DNA from: an uncultured Bacteroidales bacterium
Lineage (GTDB): Bacteria; Bacteroidota; Bacteroidia; Bacteroidales; Paludibacteraceae
Assembly: GCA_945921355.1 (NCBI GenBank)
Contig: CAMEKM010000001.1
Location: 1 to 64,000 of the forward strand
DNA length: 64,000 bases
Direction: 5' to 3'
Numbering within the stretch: position 1 is the first letter of the stretch; each line of letters begins with the position of its first letter. Below are positions 1 to 9,016 of the stretch, one piece after another. The translations under genes and the position numbers were made by a program. The notes beneath the pieces are model-generated. The model was not told where the DNA came from. It did not search any database and worked only from the letters and a program-made list of their open reading frames with translations.

Positions 1-263
1 ACCCTATCTTTTCCTTGTCTATTACGTAGGATATACGTAACATATACGTAGGATATACGTAGGATAACGCTGTTAATAAGCAGAAAACACCGAGTCTCTC
101 ACAACGCGGTATCCATTATCCAATAGCCTATAGGGCGTCCTTTATCCATTATCCAATGGCGTCTTAACTGTGGCTCATCGCCCATAGGGTGTCCCTCGCT
201 CTATAGCGCAGCGTCCTAATAGTTGGCAAAAAAAAATAAAAAATAATTTTTTTTTCGAAAACG
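1..263. repeat. Intergenic region with short direct repeats
   Basis: No gene is visible here. Positions 23-66 hold four tandem 11-bp units (TACGTAGGATA with one variant), each carrying the palindrome TACGTA. Around 108-165 a phrase containing TATCCATTATCCAAT occurs twice. The rest is low-complexity AT sequence leading into the promoter of the first operon. The repeats could be a binding array or simple intergenic repeats; nothing in the sequence decides between these. Confidence 0.6.
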
Positions 264-295
264 TTTGCATAAATGAAAAAATAATAGTACCTTTG
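264..295 (+). promoter_or_regulatory. Bacteroidetes-type promoter of the first PUL operon
   Basis: TTTG at 264-267 is followed after exactly 20 nt by TACCTTTG at 288-295. This matches the Bacteroides -33/-7 consensus TTTG and TAnnTTTG. The first start codon is at 359, which leaves a leader of about 55 nt. No equally good promoter was noticed inside the following operon. Confidence 0.8.
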
Positions 296-358
296 TCGCC
301 GATTTATGGATGTAAGTCAAGATACAATTTTTTATATTAACTCTAAAATCTAATAAAC

Positions 359-1801
359 ATGAAAAGAATTTTTATCTCTCTCCTCGCTGTTATAGCGATG
401 GTAGGTGTGGCAAATGCACAACGCACATGGGCGTACGATCTCAATTCAACACAAGTGGGAGATGCTTATACCTTCGAGTTTAAGGCAACCACTGCTGCTA
501 CAACTGCAAACTTGGTGCTTGTTGATGTAAATGGCAATGCGGTGGCAAAACTGCCTTTGGAAAATGTAGTGGCAGGTGCTAACTCAGTGACTCTTGAACT
601 AGCAAAGCTTCATAAAGATGCTGTAAATTGGGCTGTAGAACTTACAGGCGAAGCAATTGCTGAATTAACTGAGGTTACCGATGTTAATCGCGGTATCTAC
701 AATTTCTATCTGCCACAAGATGTTGCTGTAGATAATAATCCAGAGTCTGACTATTTTGGTCAAATCTACGTGGCTGAGGCTACTGATGGTGCTTCCGATG
801 GTGGTTCTGAACGTGCAGATACTCAAAAACGTGGTATCTTTGTTTATGACCAAGAGTTGAATGAACTTAATCCTACTACCAATGTAGGTATTCTGCCAAG
901 TAACGTTACTTTGACTGATCAGTCACGCCAAGCTTTACACCGTATGGCTGTTAATCCTGTGGATAATCACATTGCTTTTGCTTATAATGTATCTGGATCG
1001 TCTGCTGTGTGGTGTATGGATCCAGCTAATCTCGCAGGAGAGGCTACAGACTTGATTGCAGGTTTGAAAATTACGGCTGCAAATGCTATTTGTTTTGACG
1101 AAGAAGGTACTCTATATGTAATGGATAACTCTAATACAGCTACTGGAGGTACGATAGTAAAAGTGAAGGGTGGTAAAATGGATACTGTTGCACAAAATGC
1201 TATTTGGGGAGTGCCAGATATTTCGCTCGTTTCTGATGGCCGTGGTGGTCTTTGGCTGGCACAAAACCGTTGGCAGGTAGATGCTTACGCTGTTCTTTCT
1301 CATGTGAATGCTGCAGGTGACGTGGATTATAAGGTTACAACTTCTTCTGAAGATGCAACAATGTTCCCAAATGATTTTAATGCATCATACCGCGGTCAAT
1401 GTGCATACAATGCAGCAGAAGATGTATTGGCATTTGGTGGAAACAAGGTGGTAGCTCTCTTTAAGGTGACTTATGACGCTGAGACAGGTGTTCCTACATT
1501 GGAGAAACTGCACACCACTCCAGCATTGGGTAACAATATTGATGGTGTAGCATTTGACTATGCTGGTGACTTGTATGTTGTTTCTGCATCTGTTGAACGT
1601 TTTTATAAATTTGCTATGCCTACTGCAGAAAACACATGCACCACTCCTGCTAAGTCTTCTTTGGTAATCACTGGCGGTACAGCTACTTCTATCGACAATG
1701 TGGCTATCTCTGTAGATGCTCAAAAGATTATTCGCAATGGGCAAGTGCTTATCATTCGCGATGGTAAGACCTTCAATATGTTAGGACAAGAAGTGAAGTA
1801 A
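359..1801 (+). CDS. Secreted propeller-like protein with a C-terminal tail motif
   Basis: The product has 480 residues. Residues 1-20 form a Sec signal peptide ending in NAQ. The body contains a stretch around residues 118-140 (YLPQDVAVDNN, then YFGQIYVAEA) that recurs twice in the large amidase two genes downstream. This suggests a shared beta-propeller-like repeat module. The last ~24 residues (IIRNGQVLIIRDGKTFNMLG and a final K) resemble the ends of two other secreted proteins in this window. The gene has its own strong promoter and opens the operon. Function is unknown; a surface-exposed binding or scaffold role in glycan capture is an inference. I did not recognise a named family. Confidence 0.8.
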   Translation: MKRIFISLLAVIAMVGVANAQRTWAYDLNSTQVGDAYTFEFKATTAATTANLVLVDVNGNAVAKLPLENVVAGANSVTLELAKLHKDAVNWAVELTGEAIAELTEVTDVNRGIYNFYLPQDVAVDNNPESDYFGQIYVAEATDGASDGGSERADTQKRGIFVYDQELNELNPTTNVGILPSNVTLTDQSRQALHRMAVNPVDNHIAFAYNVSGSSAVWCMDPANLAGEATDLIAGLKITAANAICFDEEGTLYVMDNSNTATGGTIVKVKGGKMDTVAQNAIWGVPDISLVSDGRGGLWLAQNRWQVDAYAVLSHVNAAGDVDYKVTTSSEDATMFPNDFNASYRGQCAYNAAEDVLAFGGNKVVALFKVTYDAETGVPTLEKLHTTPALGNNIDGVAFDYAGDLYVVSASVERFYKFAMPTAENTCTTPAKSSLVITGGTATSIDNVAISVDAQKIIRNGQVLIIRDGKTFNMLGQEVK

Positions 1802-1836
1802 TCGACTTGTAAATGTCGGCAATGACAAAATAATAC

Positions 1837-1879
1837 ATACCAACAAACTGCTTGAAATCCTCGGGTGGTTTGTTGGTAT
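1837..1879 (+). terminator. Intergenic hairpin after the first gene
   Basis: A perfect 12-bp stem (ATACCAACAAAC pairs with GTTTGTTGGTAT) encloses a ~19-nt loop between genes 1 and 2. No long T-run follows. It is therefore better read as an attenuator or mRNA-stabilising hairpin that could set the first gene's expression apart from the rest of the operon. Confidence 0.55.
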
Positions 1880-1925
1880 TCCTTCAAGGAAATATACACC
1901 TTAATAATATAACACGTTACAAACC

Positions 1926-3851
1926 ATGAAAAGATTATCTGTGTTATTCATTTTTGCTTTGTTTGCAATGTGGGCAATAGGGCAAGAACCCTATCCTAAA
2001 CGTGAAATGCGTGCTACGTGGCTGACTACGGTAGCAAATATCGACTGGCCTTTGTCATATACGGTCGGAGAAGAAGCACAGAAGAATGAACTGAATGCGC
2101 TCCTGGATGCTTGTGTGAAGTTCAATATGAATACTGTTTTGTTCCATATCCGTCCAGCGTGTGATGCTCTTTATAAATCTAACTATGAACCATGGTCAAG
2201 TTATCTTAATAATGGACGTGGAGTGGACCCTGGTTGGGATCCTCTGCAATATTGTATTGATGAATGTCATAAACGCGGATTGACCTGTCACGGATGGATT
2301 AATCCTTATCGTTATGGCAAGCGTGGTGGGTATGATTGGACGGGAAATGATGATACTACGCAATTAAATTACAAACATACGCATCCAGAGTGGTTGCTGT
2401 ATTACAAAAACGATATTTACCTTGACCCTGGACAACCTGAAGTGCTACAGCAAATTAAAAAGGTTGTGGGGGATATTATCAATAATTATGATGTTGATGG
2501 TATCTTGATGGATGACTACTTCTATCCATATGGAGGTACTTCGAATCAAGATGCAGCAAGTGTCGCAAAATACAAACCCGATGATATGAACGTCGGTGAT
2601 TGGCGTCGCCAAAACGTCAATAAGATGGTTAAAGCAGTCTATGATACGATTCAGGCAGTAAAGCCGTGGGTAACTTTTGGTGTGTCGCCCTTTGGCATTT
2701 GGACTACTGATAGTAGTGTGGCATCCAAACGTGGCATCACGCTGCCATATAATATCACAGGCGGTAATATGTATGCCGAAATTTACTGTGACCCTGTAGC
2801 GTGGCTGGAGGAAGGTACTGTCGATTACCTATCTCCGCAATTATACTGGAAGATTGGAGGTGGACAAGACTATAAGAAACTTAGCAAATGGTGGGGAGAT
2901 ATCTGCAACCGATTTGGAAAACATTTCTACTCTAGTATGGCGTTGTATAGATACGAGAGTGGGGAATTTAGTGCTACAGAAATCCGCAATCAATTAGTGT
3001 ACAACCGCACCGTGAAAGATGGCGCACCAGGTGCTGTGTTTTACAACACCCGCGCATGGAGCAATAGTTCAAAGCTGCGCGTAAATCTCACGAAGGAAAC
3101 AGCAGAATTCTACAAGTTGGCACTGCCTCCTGCTATCAACTGGAAACCTACTCAAGAGCGAGTAATGGTCGAGAATCTTGCAATCAACGCAAATACGCTA
3201 ACATGGACGCATGCGGATAGTGACGTGCATTTTGCTGTTTATGCTATACCGAACGATTCAATCAACCTACCACATATCTATTCGCGTGGAGATATGTTAG
3301 TAGGTGTCTCTTATATAAATACATTTACTTTACCCTCTGAAATAACTCCAACCACGCATCAAATAGCAGTTAGTGTATTAGATAAATACAACAACGAATA
3401 CGCTCTGCGCATTTTAGATAAAGCACTAAGCACACCCAAAGCCACTTCTGCATTAACACCTACCAACGGAGGCATAAAAAAACTACCATTCACTTTCCGT
3501 TGGAATGCCGTAGAAGGTGCTGATAGCTACATCATCCAGTTTGCTAAAGATGAGGCAATGACCCAAATCGTATTCGCACAGGAATTGACAGAAACTTCTT
3601 TTGAAACAAAACTGCGCAAGAATTTAGAATATCTTCCTTTGGGTAACTACTATTGGCGAGTGAAAACGCGTATCCCCAATGCGGGTGATACTTGGAGTGC
3701 GATACAAAAGGTAACGATTTCGCTAGAAGATGCTGTAGAAGATATAAATGCTGAAACTCCGAAAGCAGAAAAATGGATTGAAAATGGACAAGTCTATATC
3801 ATGCGTCAAGGCACTACCTACGATATGTTGGGTAATACAATAAGCAAATAA
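1926..3851 (+). CDS. GHL10-family (DUF187/DigH-like) glycoside hydrolase
   Basis: The product has 641 residues with a short signal peptide (ends AIGQ). The hallmark GHL10 opening REMRATWLTTVANIDWP is at about residues 27-43. Barrel motifs follow: FHIRPACDALY, CHGWINPYRYG, VDGILMDDYFYP and FGVSPFGIW. The acidic pair in LMDDYF is a candidate active-site feature. A fibronectin-like region follows, and a short C-terminal tail (ENGQVYIMRQGTTYDMLG) is shared with two other secreted proteins here. The E. coli family member DigH (YddW) acts on denuded peptidoglycan glycan strands. That suits the neighbouring amidase and NamZ genes, but the exact substrate is inferred. Confidence 0.88.
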   Translation: MKRLSVLFIFALFAMWAIGQEPYPKREMRATWLTTVANIDWPLSYTVGEEAQKNELNALLDACVKFNMNTVLFHIRPACDALYKSNYEPWSSYLNNGRGVDPGWDPLQYCIDECHKRGLTCHGWINPYRYGKRGGYDWTGNDDTTQLNYKHTHPEWLLYYKNDIYLDPGQPEVLQQIKKVVGDIINNYDVDGILMDDYFYPYGGTSNQDAASVAKYKPDDMNVGDWRRQNVNKMVKAVYDTIQAVKPWVTFGVSPFGIWTTDSSVASKRGITLPYNITGGNMYAEIYCDPVAWLEEGTVDYLSPQLYWKIGGGQDYKKLSKWWGDICNRFGKHFYSSMALYRYESGEFSATEIRNQLVYNRTVKDGAPGAVFYNTRAWSNSSKLRVNLTKETAEFYKLALPPAINWKPTQERVMVENLAINANTLTWTHADSDVHFAVYAIPNDSINLPHIYSRGDMLVGVSYINTFTLPSEITPTTHQIAVSVLDKYNNEYALRILDKALSTPKATSALTPTNGGIKKLPFTFRWNAVEGADSYIIQFAKDEAMTQIVFAQELTETSFETKLRKNLEYLPLGNYYWRVKTRIPNAGDTWSAIQKVTISLEDAVEDINAETPKAEKWIENGQVYIMRQGTTYDMLGNTISK

Positions 3852-3880
3852 GAAACACAAATCATCAAATACTAAATAAT

Positions 3881-6800
3881 ATGCGTAAACTTACTTTATT
3901 TCTAAGCTTGCTGCTGGCTACTATGCTTGTAGCGCAGCCTACCGTTAGTATCCAAGATCAAAAGATGTTGGTAACCAATGGAGAACACAATTATGTATTA
4001 GCTCCCAACGGGGATGATGCCAGTTATTTCTGGGCAAGTGTTTCGCCTGATGGCAAACACCTTGTTTATGTTACCGCCAAATATGGCACATTCGTGTGCG
4101 GAATCAACGGCGAAAACGTCCGCTCTATGGGACGTATGAATGCACCTAAATGGTTGGATAACAATCATGTGGCAGGTATGCAAGAGTTTTACAAAGATCA
4201 TGACGAGATTGACTATATTCGTTATATATCTCGCTCTATTGATGGCAAAGTAACTCGCGACCTAACGCAAAAAGAGCAAACCAACTTCATCAAGGCTGAA
4301 GAGGCGCGTCTTGCTAAGGAAAAACAACGTCAAGCAGCGCGATTGGCAGCGCGCAAATATGCTGCTGAAGCACGCACTGATTTGAGTGGCTTGAAGATTT
4401 ATGTCAATGCAGGACATGGGGGCTACGATGCAAACGACCGTAGTTGTTGGACGATCCCTGTTCCAGAGACATGGAGCAATCCTGAAGGTTATTGGGAGAG
4501 TAAATCCAACCTTGTAAAGGCTCTGGCACTTGAAGAAATGCTCAAGAAAGCAGGTGCTACTGTCATCATGTCACGTCATACCAACAACTCTGGTATTCGT
4601 GACCTCGAATATTATCCAGGGGCTACTGAAGCAGAAAAAGCTGAGTTGCGCAATGGTGATGACCGCGATCTAAGTGCAATTGCAGAAGAGGCAAATGCCA
4701 ATAATGTGGATCATTTCATATCTATCCATTCTAATGCTTTGAATGGTCGAACCAACTATCTTTTGATGCTTTATCATGGATACAATGACCAACCTACAGT
4801 TGCTCAAAGTGATAAGATGGCAGAGAGTAGTGGTAACATCCAAATCCAAAACCCTCTGACCGTTTGGACCAGCCCAAAACCATTGTTGCGTGGTGATTTT
4901 ACGTTCTATGGTGACGATATGGGACTTGGTGTCCTTCGCCCTCTTACTGTTCCTGGTTTCCTTAGCGAAGGTAGTTTCCACGACTATGCACCAGAAACAC
5001 ACCGCCTAATGAATGATGACTACTGCAAACTCGAGGCTTTACGTATGTTCCAACACTTCCACAAATGGTTCAATGCTCCCCTTCCACAAACAGCTACCAT
5101 TAGTGGTTGGGTGAAATCAAGCAATGAGTTGGTGGATGTATTGGGTGAACCTAAATTTGTATATGTTAAGAACAGTGATGACCAATGGTTGCCAATCAAT
5201 GGTGCTAAAGTAGAGTTGTATAAAGGAACCACTAAGGTTGCTGAAAAAACAACGGATAATTGGTACAATGGAGTGTTTGCATTCTACGATTTGACACCGG
5301 GTACATATAAACTAGTTGTTACCAAAGATAAATATGCTACTGTTACCACAGAGGTTACTGTAAAAGCAGAAGAGATTGCTGGTGTAAAAGTGCGTATGAA
5401 GAATATTCGCATGCATGTGGAGGATTATCCTCAAGTGGATAATGATGCTGTAGCATTGAATAAATACGAATTTGAATTAGTAAACGAAGTAAAGACCACA
5501 CCTAATAATATCACGCGCGCGTTGCATCGCAATGGCAAGTGCTATTTGTTAGTAGATGGCAAGATTACAGAGTACTCACTCGATTTCGCAACCAGCAATG
5601 CATTGCCAATGCCTGCGGGAGTGGAAATTTGTGATATGAACTTTACTGCGGATGGTTATCTTATTGCAAAAGTAAAAGACCAAGGTACTTTCTACACATG
5701 GGATGATAACTTGCAAAATCCTACCCAACTCTTCAGTGTTAGTGATGTGAAAGGTAATTCATTTGCAGTCAGTGGTGCACGCTGGGAAAGCAAGTATTAT
5801 CTTGGTGAGGGTACCACCCTTTATACTGTATCATACGATGAAGATGCCAAGAAAGCAACTGTTGCCACTTCTACCGCTAAGGAAGACCTTACGGGTAAAC
5901 AACTCACCATCTCTCCACTCGGTACTGTTTATGCTGCATCAGGTGTTTCATTCTTCCGCTATGCAGACCACGCGTATATGGTAGATCCTACCCATCATGC
6001 AAATCAATTCCAACTCTTTGATGTTACTAACGGTCTTGATAACGCAAAAGTGGCAAGCGATCTCTATCCTGCTACAGTGCCTACCGATGCGCCTAATACA
6101 CATACAATGGCATGGGTGGATGGTTATACTATCCATATCATGACAATTGCTGAAGGTTATGGCATGCAACGCTACCAAACTCTCTCTTCTGCAGTAGCTA
6201 ACATCTATGCAGGCGAGGTGGATTATGATGGCAAGAATTTCATCTTCCGCCTCAATGAAGATGCTACTGATGTGACTATCTCTATTGAGAAAAACAACGA
6301 GATTGTTGCTACACAATCTATTGGTGCTCTCAAGAAAGGTCCTAATAAAGTGGCAAACCCATTCGTCAAAACTGCTTTTGACCATTATAGCATTACTGCT
6401 ACAGCACGTCCTATTGCTTTCCCTGTGAAGATTAGTAACGATGATGAGATATTCCAATTCTATGCACCACGTGGTGTAGCGGTAGATAAAACTCCTGCCA
6501 GCCCATACTTCGGTCGCGTTTATGTAACCAACTCAGTGGCTGGACAATGTACCGAAGGTACTGCTGATTCGTTCCGTAATTCTACAATGGGCGTCTTCGT
6601 GCTCAGTAGCGACTTCCAAGATATCACTAAGCAAGGGGCTAATGCTTGGCATGGTAATATCGAGTGGGGAGAAAATAATACAGGTACCAACTATCAATGG
6701 GCACTTACTCGTCCTGCAGTAGCACCTAATGGTGACGTATTTGTACCTAGTTCATCTTATACTTCAGCAGGTATTTATATCATGGAAGCTGCTAAGCCAG

Positions 6801-9016
6801 ATGGTACATTCATCACGCTGTTTGGAGGTAAACGTAGCAAATCTACAGGACAATTGAAATCTGGAAAAACAGTAGTCACCAATCCTATTATGCACTGCTA
6901 TGTGACTGGCTTGGGCAAAGACGAAGTACTTTATACCTACGACCGTGATAACTCAATGGGTACTGTATATACCAATATCATGCAATACAATATCGGACAA
7001 GTAGATAGCTTACCTTGGAAACAAGCACCTACAGCTACTATCTACAAGGATATGACAAATGTCTTTATGGAGAATGGTAGTGGACAATTGGCTTACGACC
7101 AACACGGAGGCTTCTTCATGAGCCAATATCGCTACAACTCAAGCTATGCAAAACCAGGACTACTGCACGTTAATGCAAAAGGCGAAGTGGATTTCAATAT
7201 CTCCAACAATGGTGTAGATGCTGTACAACAAGGTGGTATGGCTGTCAATGCTGATGGCTCTTTGGTGGCTTTAGGTACAGAATATGGTACTGTAAAGATT
7301 TGGGAGGTTGAATATGATGCTGCTGGAGCTCCAACTCTTACCGAGAAATATATCATCAAATGGAGCGATGCTGATGTAGTGACCATGGGTATGGACTTCG
7401 ATGCTGCTGGCAACTTATACATTGTGTCAAATACCAATGAACGATTGATGGTATATGCATTGCCTAATACAAATAATACATACACTACCCGCGTGCCTCT
7501 CAATCGTGAGAAATATCCACGTGTAACGGGAACTGAAGAAGAAAAACCAGATCCTGGAGTAGATACTGGTGTTCGTACTGAGGGATTAAATGCATATACT
7601 TCCAATATGTCTTCTGCTGCATTGGAAACAGATAATAAAGTGATTATTACATACACACTCAATGCACCAGCTGCAGGCTTATCATTGCAAGTATTGGACG
7701 AAAATAAGAATGTGATAGCTACCGTTCCTATGAATCTCGCTGAAAACCGAACCAAAGGTTCACATCGTGTTGAGGTTAGTTTGAATGGTATAACACCAGG
7801 TACCTATAATTGGGCACTGCAGGCCATCAGCTTGCCGTTGCCAGAAGAGGGTGAAGCATTCTGCGCAATAGATAACTTACCTGATAAGATGATGGCATCT
7901 AAAGGTCTTGCTATTGACAATGATTACAACTCTCCATACTTCGGACAACTCTATGTGGCAGAGTCAAGTGGCGACAAAGTACTTGAAAATAAAGCAATTT
8001 ATATCTACGATGCTACAATGGATATGGTTGAGAAAGTCACTTCCGACAAGTGGGCTGCTGCTGTTAGTGCTCCATGTCGTGTTACAGTAGGTCCTGACCA
8101 TCAACTTTATATTTGCGAGTGGGCAGACGTATATCCTAATAATGCCTACATCATGGATCCTGCTAACCCATCTGAACTTACGCCAATCTTCGGTGGTACA
8201 CCAGCAGAAAATGGTATTTATACCGCTGCGAATGGTAAAGACATTCACGGCTCTATCAGCCATATTTGGGTAGAGGGAACAGGTGCTGATCGCGTACTCT
8301 ATACTTTCGATGAGGATATCAATATGGAGGGATTGATTCACCCTATGGGCTTGTATCAATACAATATTGGCGAACTCGCTACACCATGGGAACAAGCACC
8401 TAGCAAACTAGTATTTGATAATGCAGACTTCCTCCAACAAAATGGTAATAGCTTTATCCAACCTGACCAATATGGTTGGTGGATTAGCCAAGACCGTGCA
8501 ACAGATAATGCAGAAATTCCTGCCCTCATTCACATCAACAAAGAGGGCAAAGTGGACTTCAATTCTGCAGGTACTCTTGGTGGTCGTACACGTGGTGCAC
8601 TCGGATTTAATAAAGATATGACTATGATGGCTACTGCTATTACAGGTGGTATCCTCCTTTGGAATGTGAAATACGATGCGCAGGGCGTGCCTTCTTTAGA
8701 GTCTGCAGGACGTATTGAAACCAGTTTCGCACAATCATGTTGGAATGTAGTATTCGATGTGGCAGGTAATATCTATGCTTCTGGAGCAGGTAGTGTAAGT
8801 GCTTGGGCATTGCCTTCTACCGACTACACATGCGCAGTATCTGCACCTGATGAAGACAAACTAACAATCGTTTCTACAGGGATTGAAAACGTAGAAGTTG
8901 ATGCTTCTATTTTTAGAAGTGGTGTGTACACTGTTACTGGTCAATATCTCGGTACAGACGATAGCAACCTACCTCAAGGATTGTATATTATTAACGGAAA
9001 GAAAGTTATAAAATGA
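3881..9016 (+). CDS. Multidomain secreted N-acetylmuramoyl-L-alanine amidase
   Basis: The product has 1711 residues. It has a signal peptide (ends LVAQ), an N-terminal WD40/TolB-like stretch, then an Amidase_3 domain at about residues 170-395. That domain shows IYVNAGHGGYD, the acidic zinc-ligand region in WESKSN, ISIHSNALN and a late glutamate in GFLSEGSF, which is the zinc amidase signature. A carboxypeptidase-regulatory-like domain follows (~405-510). Two long propeller-like modules come next, both containing the PYFG(R/Q)(V/L)YV phrase seen in the first gene. The end (GVYTVTGQYLG, then LPQGLYIINGKKVIK) looks like a type A C-terminal sorting domain. Typical amidases are a few hundred residues, so the size is exceptional. 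The 3' end overlaps the SusC start by 4 nt (ATGA), which indicates translational coupling. Confidence 0.87.
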   Translation: MRKLTLFLSLLLATMLVAQPTVSIQDQKMLVTNGEHNYVLAPNGDDASYFWASVSPDGKHLVYVTAKYGTFVCGINGENVRSMGRMNAPKWLDNNHVAGMQEFYKDHDEIDYIRYISRSIDGKVTRDLTQKEQTNFIKAEEARLAKEKQRQAARLAARKYAAEARTDLSGLKIYVNAGHGGYDANDRSCWTIPVPETWSNPEGYWESKSNLVKALALEEMLKKAGATVIMSRHTNNSGIRDLEYYPGATEAEKAELRNGDDRDLSAIAEEANANNVDHFISIHSNALNGRTNYLLMLYHGYNDQPTVAQSDKMAESSGNIQIQNPLTVWTSPKPLLRGDFTFYGDDMGLGVLRPLTVPGFLSEGSFHDYAPETHRLMNDDYCKLEALRMFQHFHKWFNAPLPQTATISGWVKSSNELVDVLGEPKFVYVKNSDDQWLPINGAKVELYKGTTKVAEKTTDNWYNGVFAFYDLTPGTYKLVVTKDKYATVTTEVTVKAEEIAGVKVRMKNIRMHVEDYPQVDNDAVALNKYEFELVNEVKTTPNNITRALHRNGKCYLLVDGKITEYSLDFATSNALPMPAGVEICDMNFTADGYLIAKVKDQGTFYTWDDNLQNPTQLFSVSDVKGNSFAVSGARWESKYYLGEGTTLYTVSYDEDAKKATVATSTAKEDLTGKQLTISPLGTVYAASGVSFFRYADHAYMVDPTHHANQFQLFDVTNGLDNAKVASDLYPATVPTDAPNTHTMAWVDGYTIHIMTIAEGYGMQRYQTLSSAVANIYAGEVDYDGKNFIFRLNEDATDVTISIEKNNEIVATQSIGALKKGPNKVANPFVKTAFDHYSITATARPIAFPVKISNDDEIFQFYAPRGVAVDKTPASPYFGRVYVTNSVAGQCTEGTADSFRNSTMGVFVLSSDFQDITKQGANAWHGNIEWGENNTGTNYQWALTRPAVAPNGDVFVPSSSYTSAGIYIMEAAKPDGTFITLFGGKRSKSTGQLKSGKTVVTNPIMHCYVTGLGKDEVLYTYDRDNSMGTVYTNIMQYNIGQVDSLPWKQAPTATIYKDMTNVFMENGSGQLAYDQHGGFFMSQYRYNSSYAKPGLLHVNAKGEVDFNISNNGVDAVQQGGMAVNADGSLVALGTEYGTVKIWEVEYDAAGAPTLTEKYIIKWSDADVVTMGMDFDAAGNLYIVSNTNERLMVYALPNTNNTYTTRVPLNREKYPRVTGTEEEKPDPGVDTGVRTEGLNAYTSNMSSAALETDNKVIITYTLNAPAAGLSLQVLDENKNVIATVPMNLAENRTKGSHRVEVSLNGITPGTYNWALQAISLPLPEEGEAFCAIDNLPDKMMASKGLAIDNDYNSPYFGQLYVAESSGDKVLENKAIYIYDATMDMVEKVTSDKWAAAVSAPCRVTVGPDHQLYICEWADVYPNNAYIMDPANPSELTPIFGGTPAENGIYTAANGKDIHGSISHIWVEGTGADRVLYTFDEDINMEGLIHPMGLYQYNIGELATPWEQAPSKLVFDNADFLQQNGNSFIQPDQYGWWISQDRATDNAEIPALIHINKEGKVDFNSAGTLGGRTRGALGFNKDMTMMATAITGGILLWNVKYDAQGVPSLESAGRIETSFAQSCWNVVFDVAGNIYASGAGSVSAWALPSTDYTCAVSAPDEDKLTIVSTGIENVEVDASIFRSGVYTVTGQYLGTDDSNLPQGLYIINGKKVIK

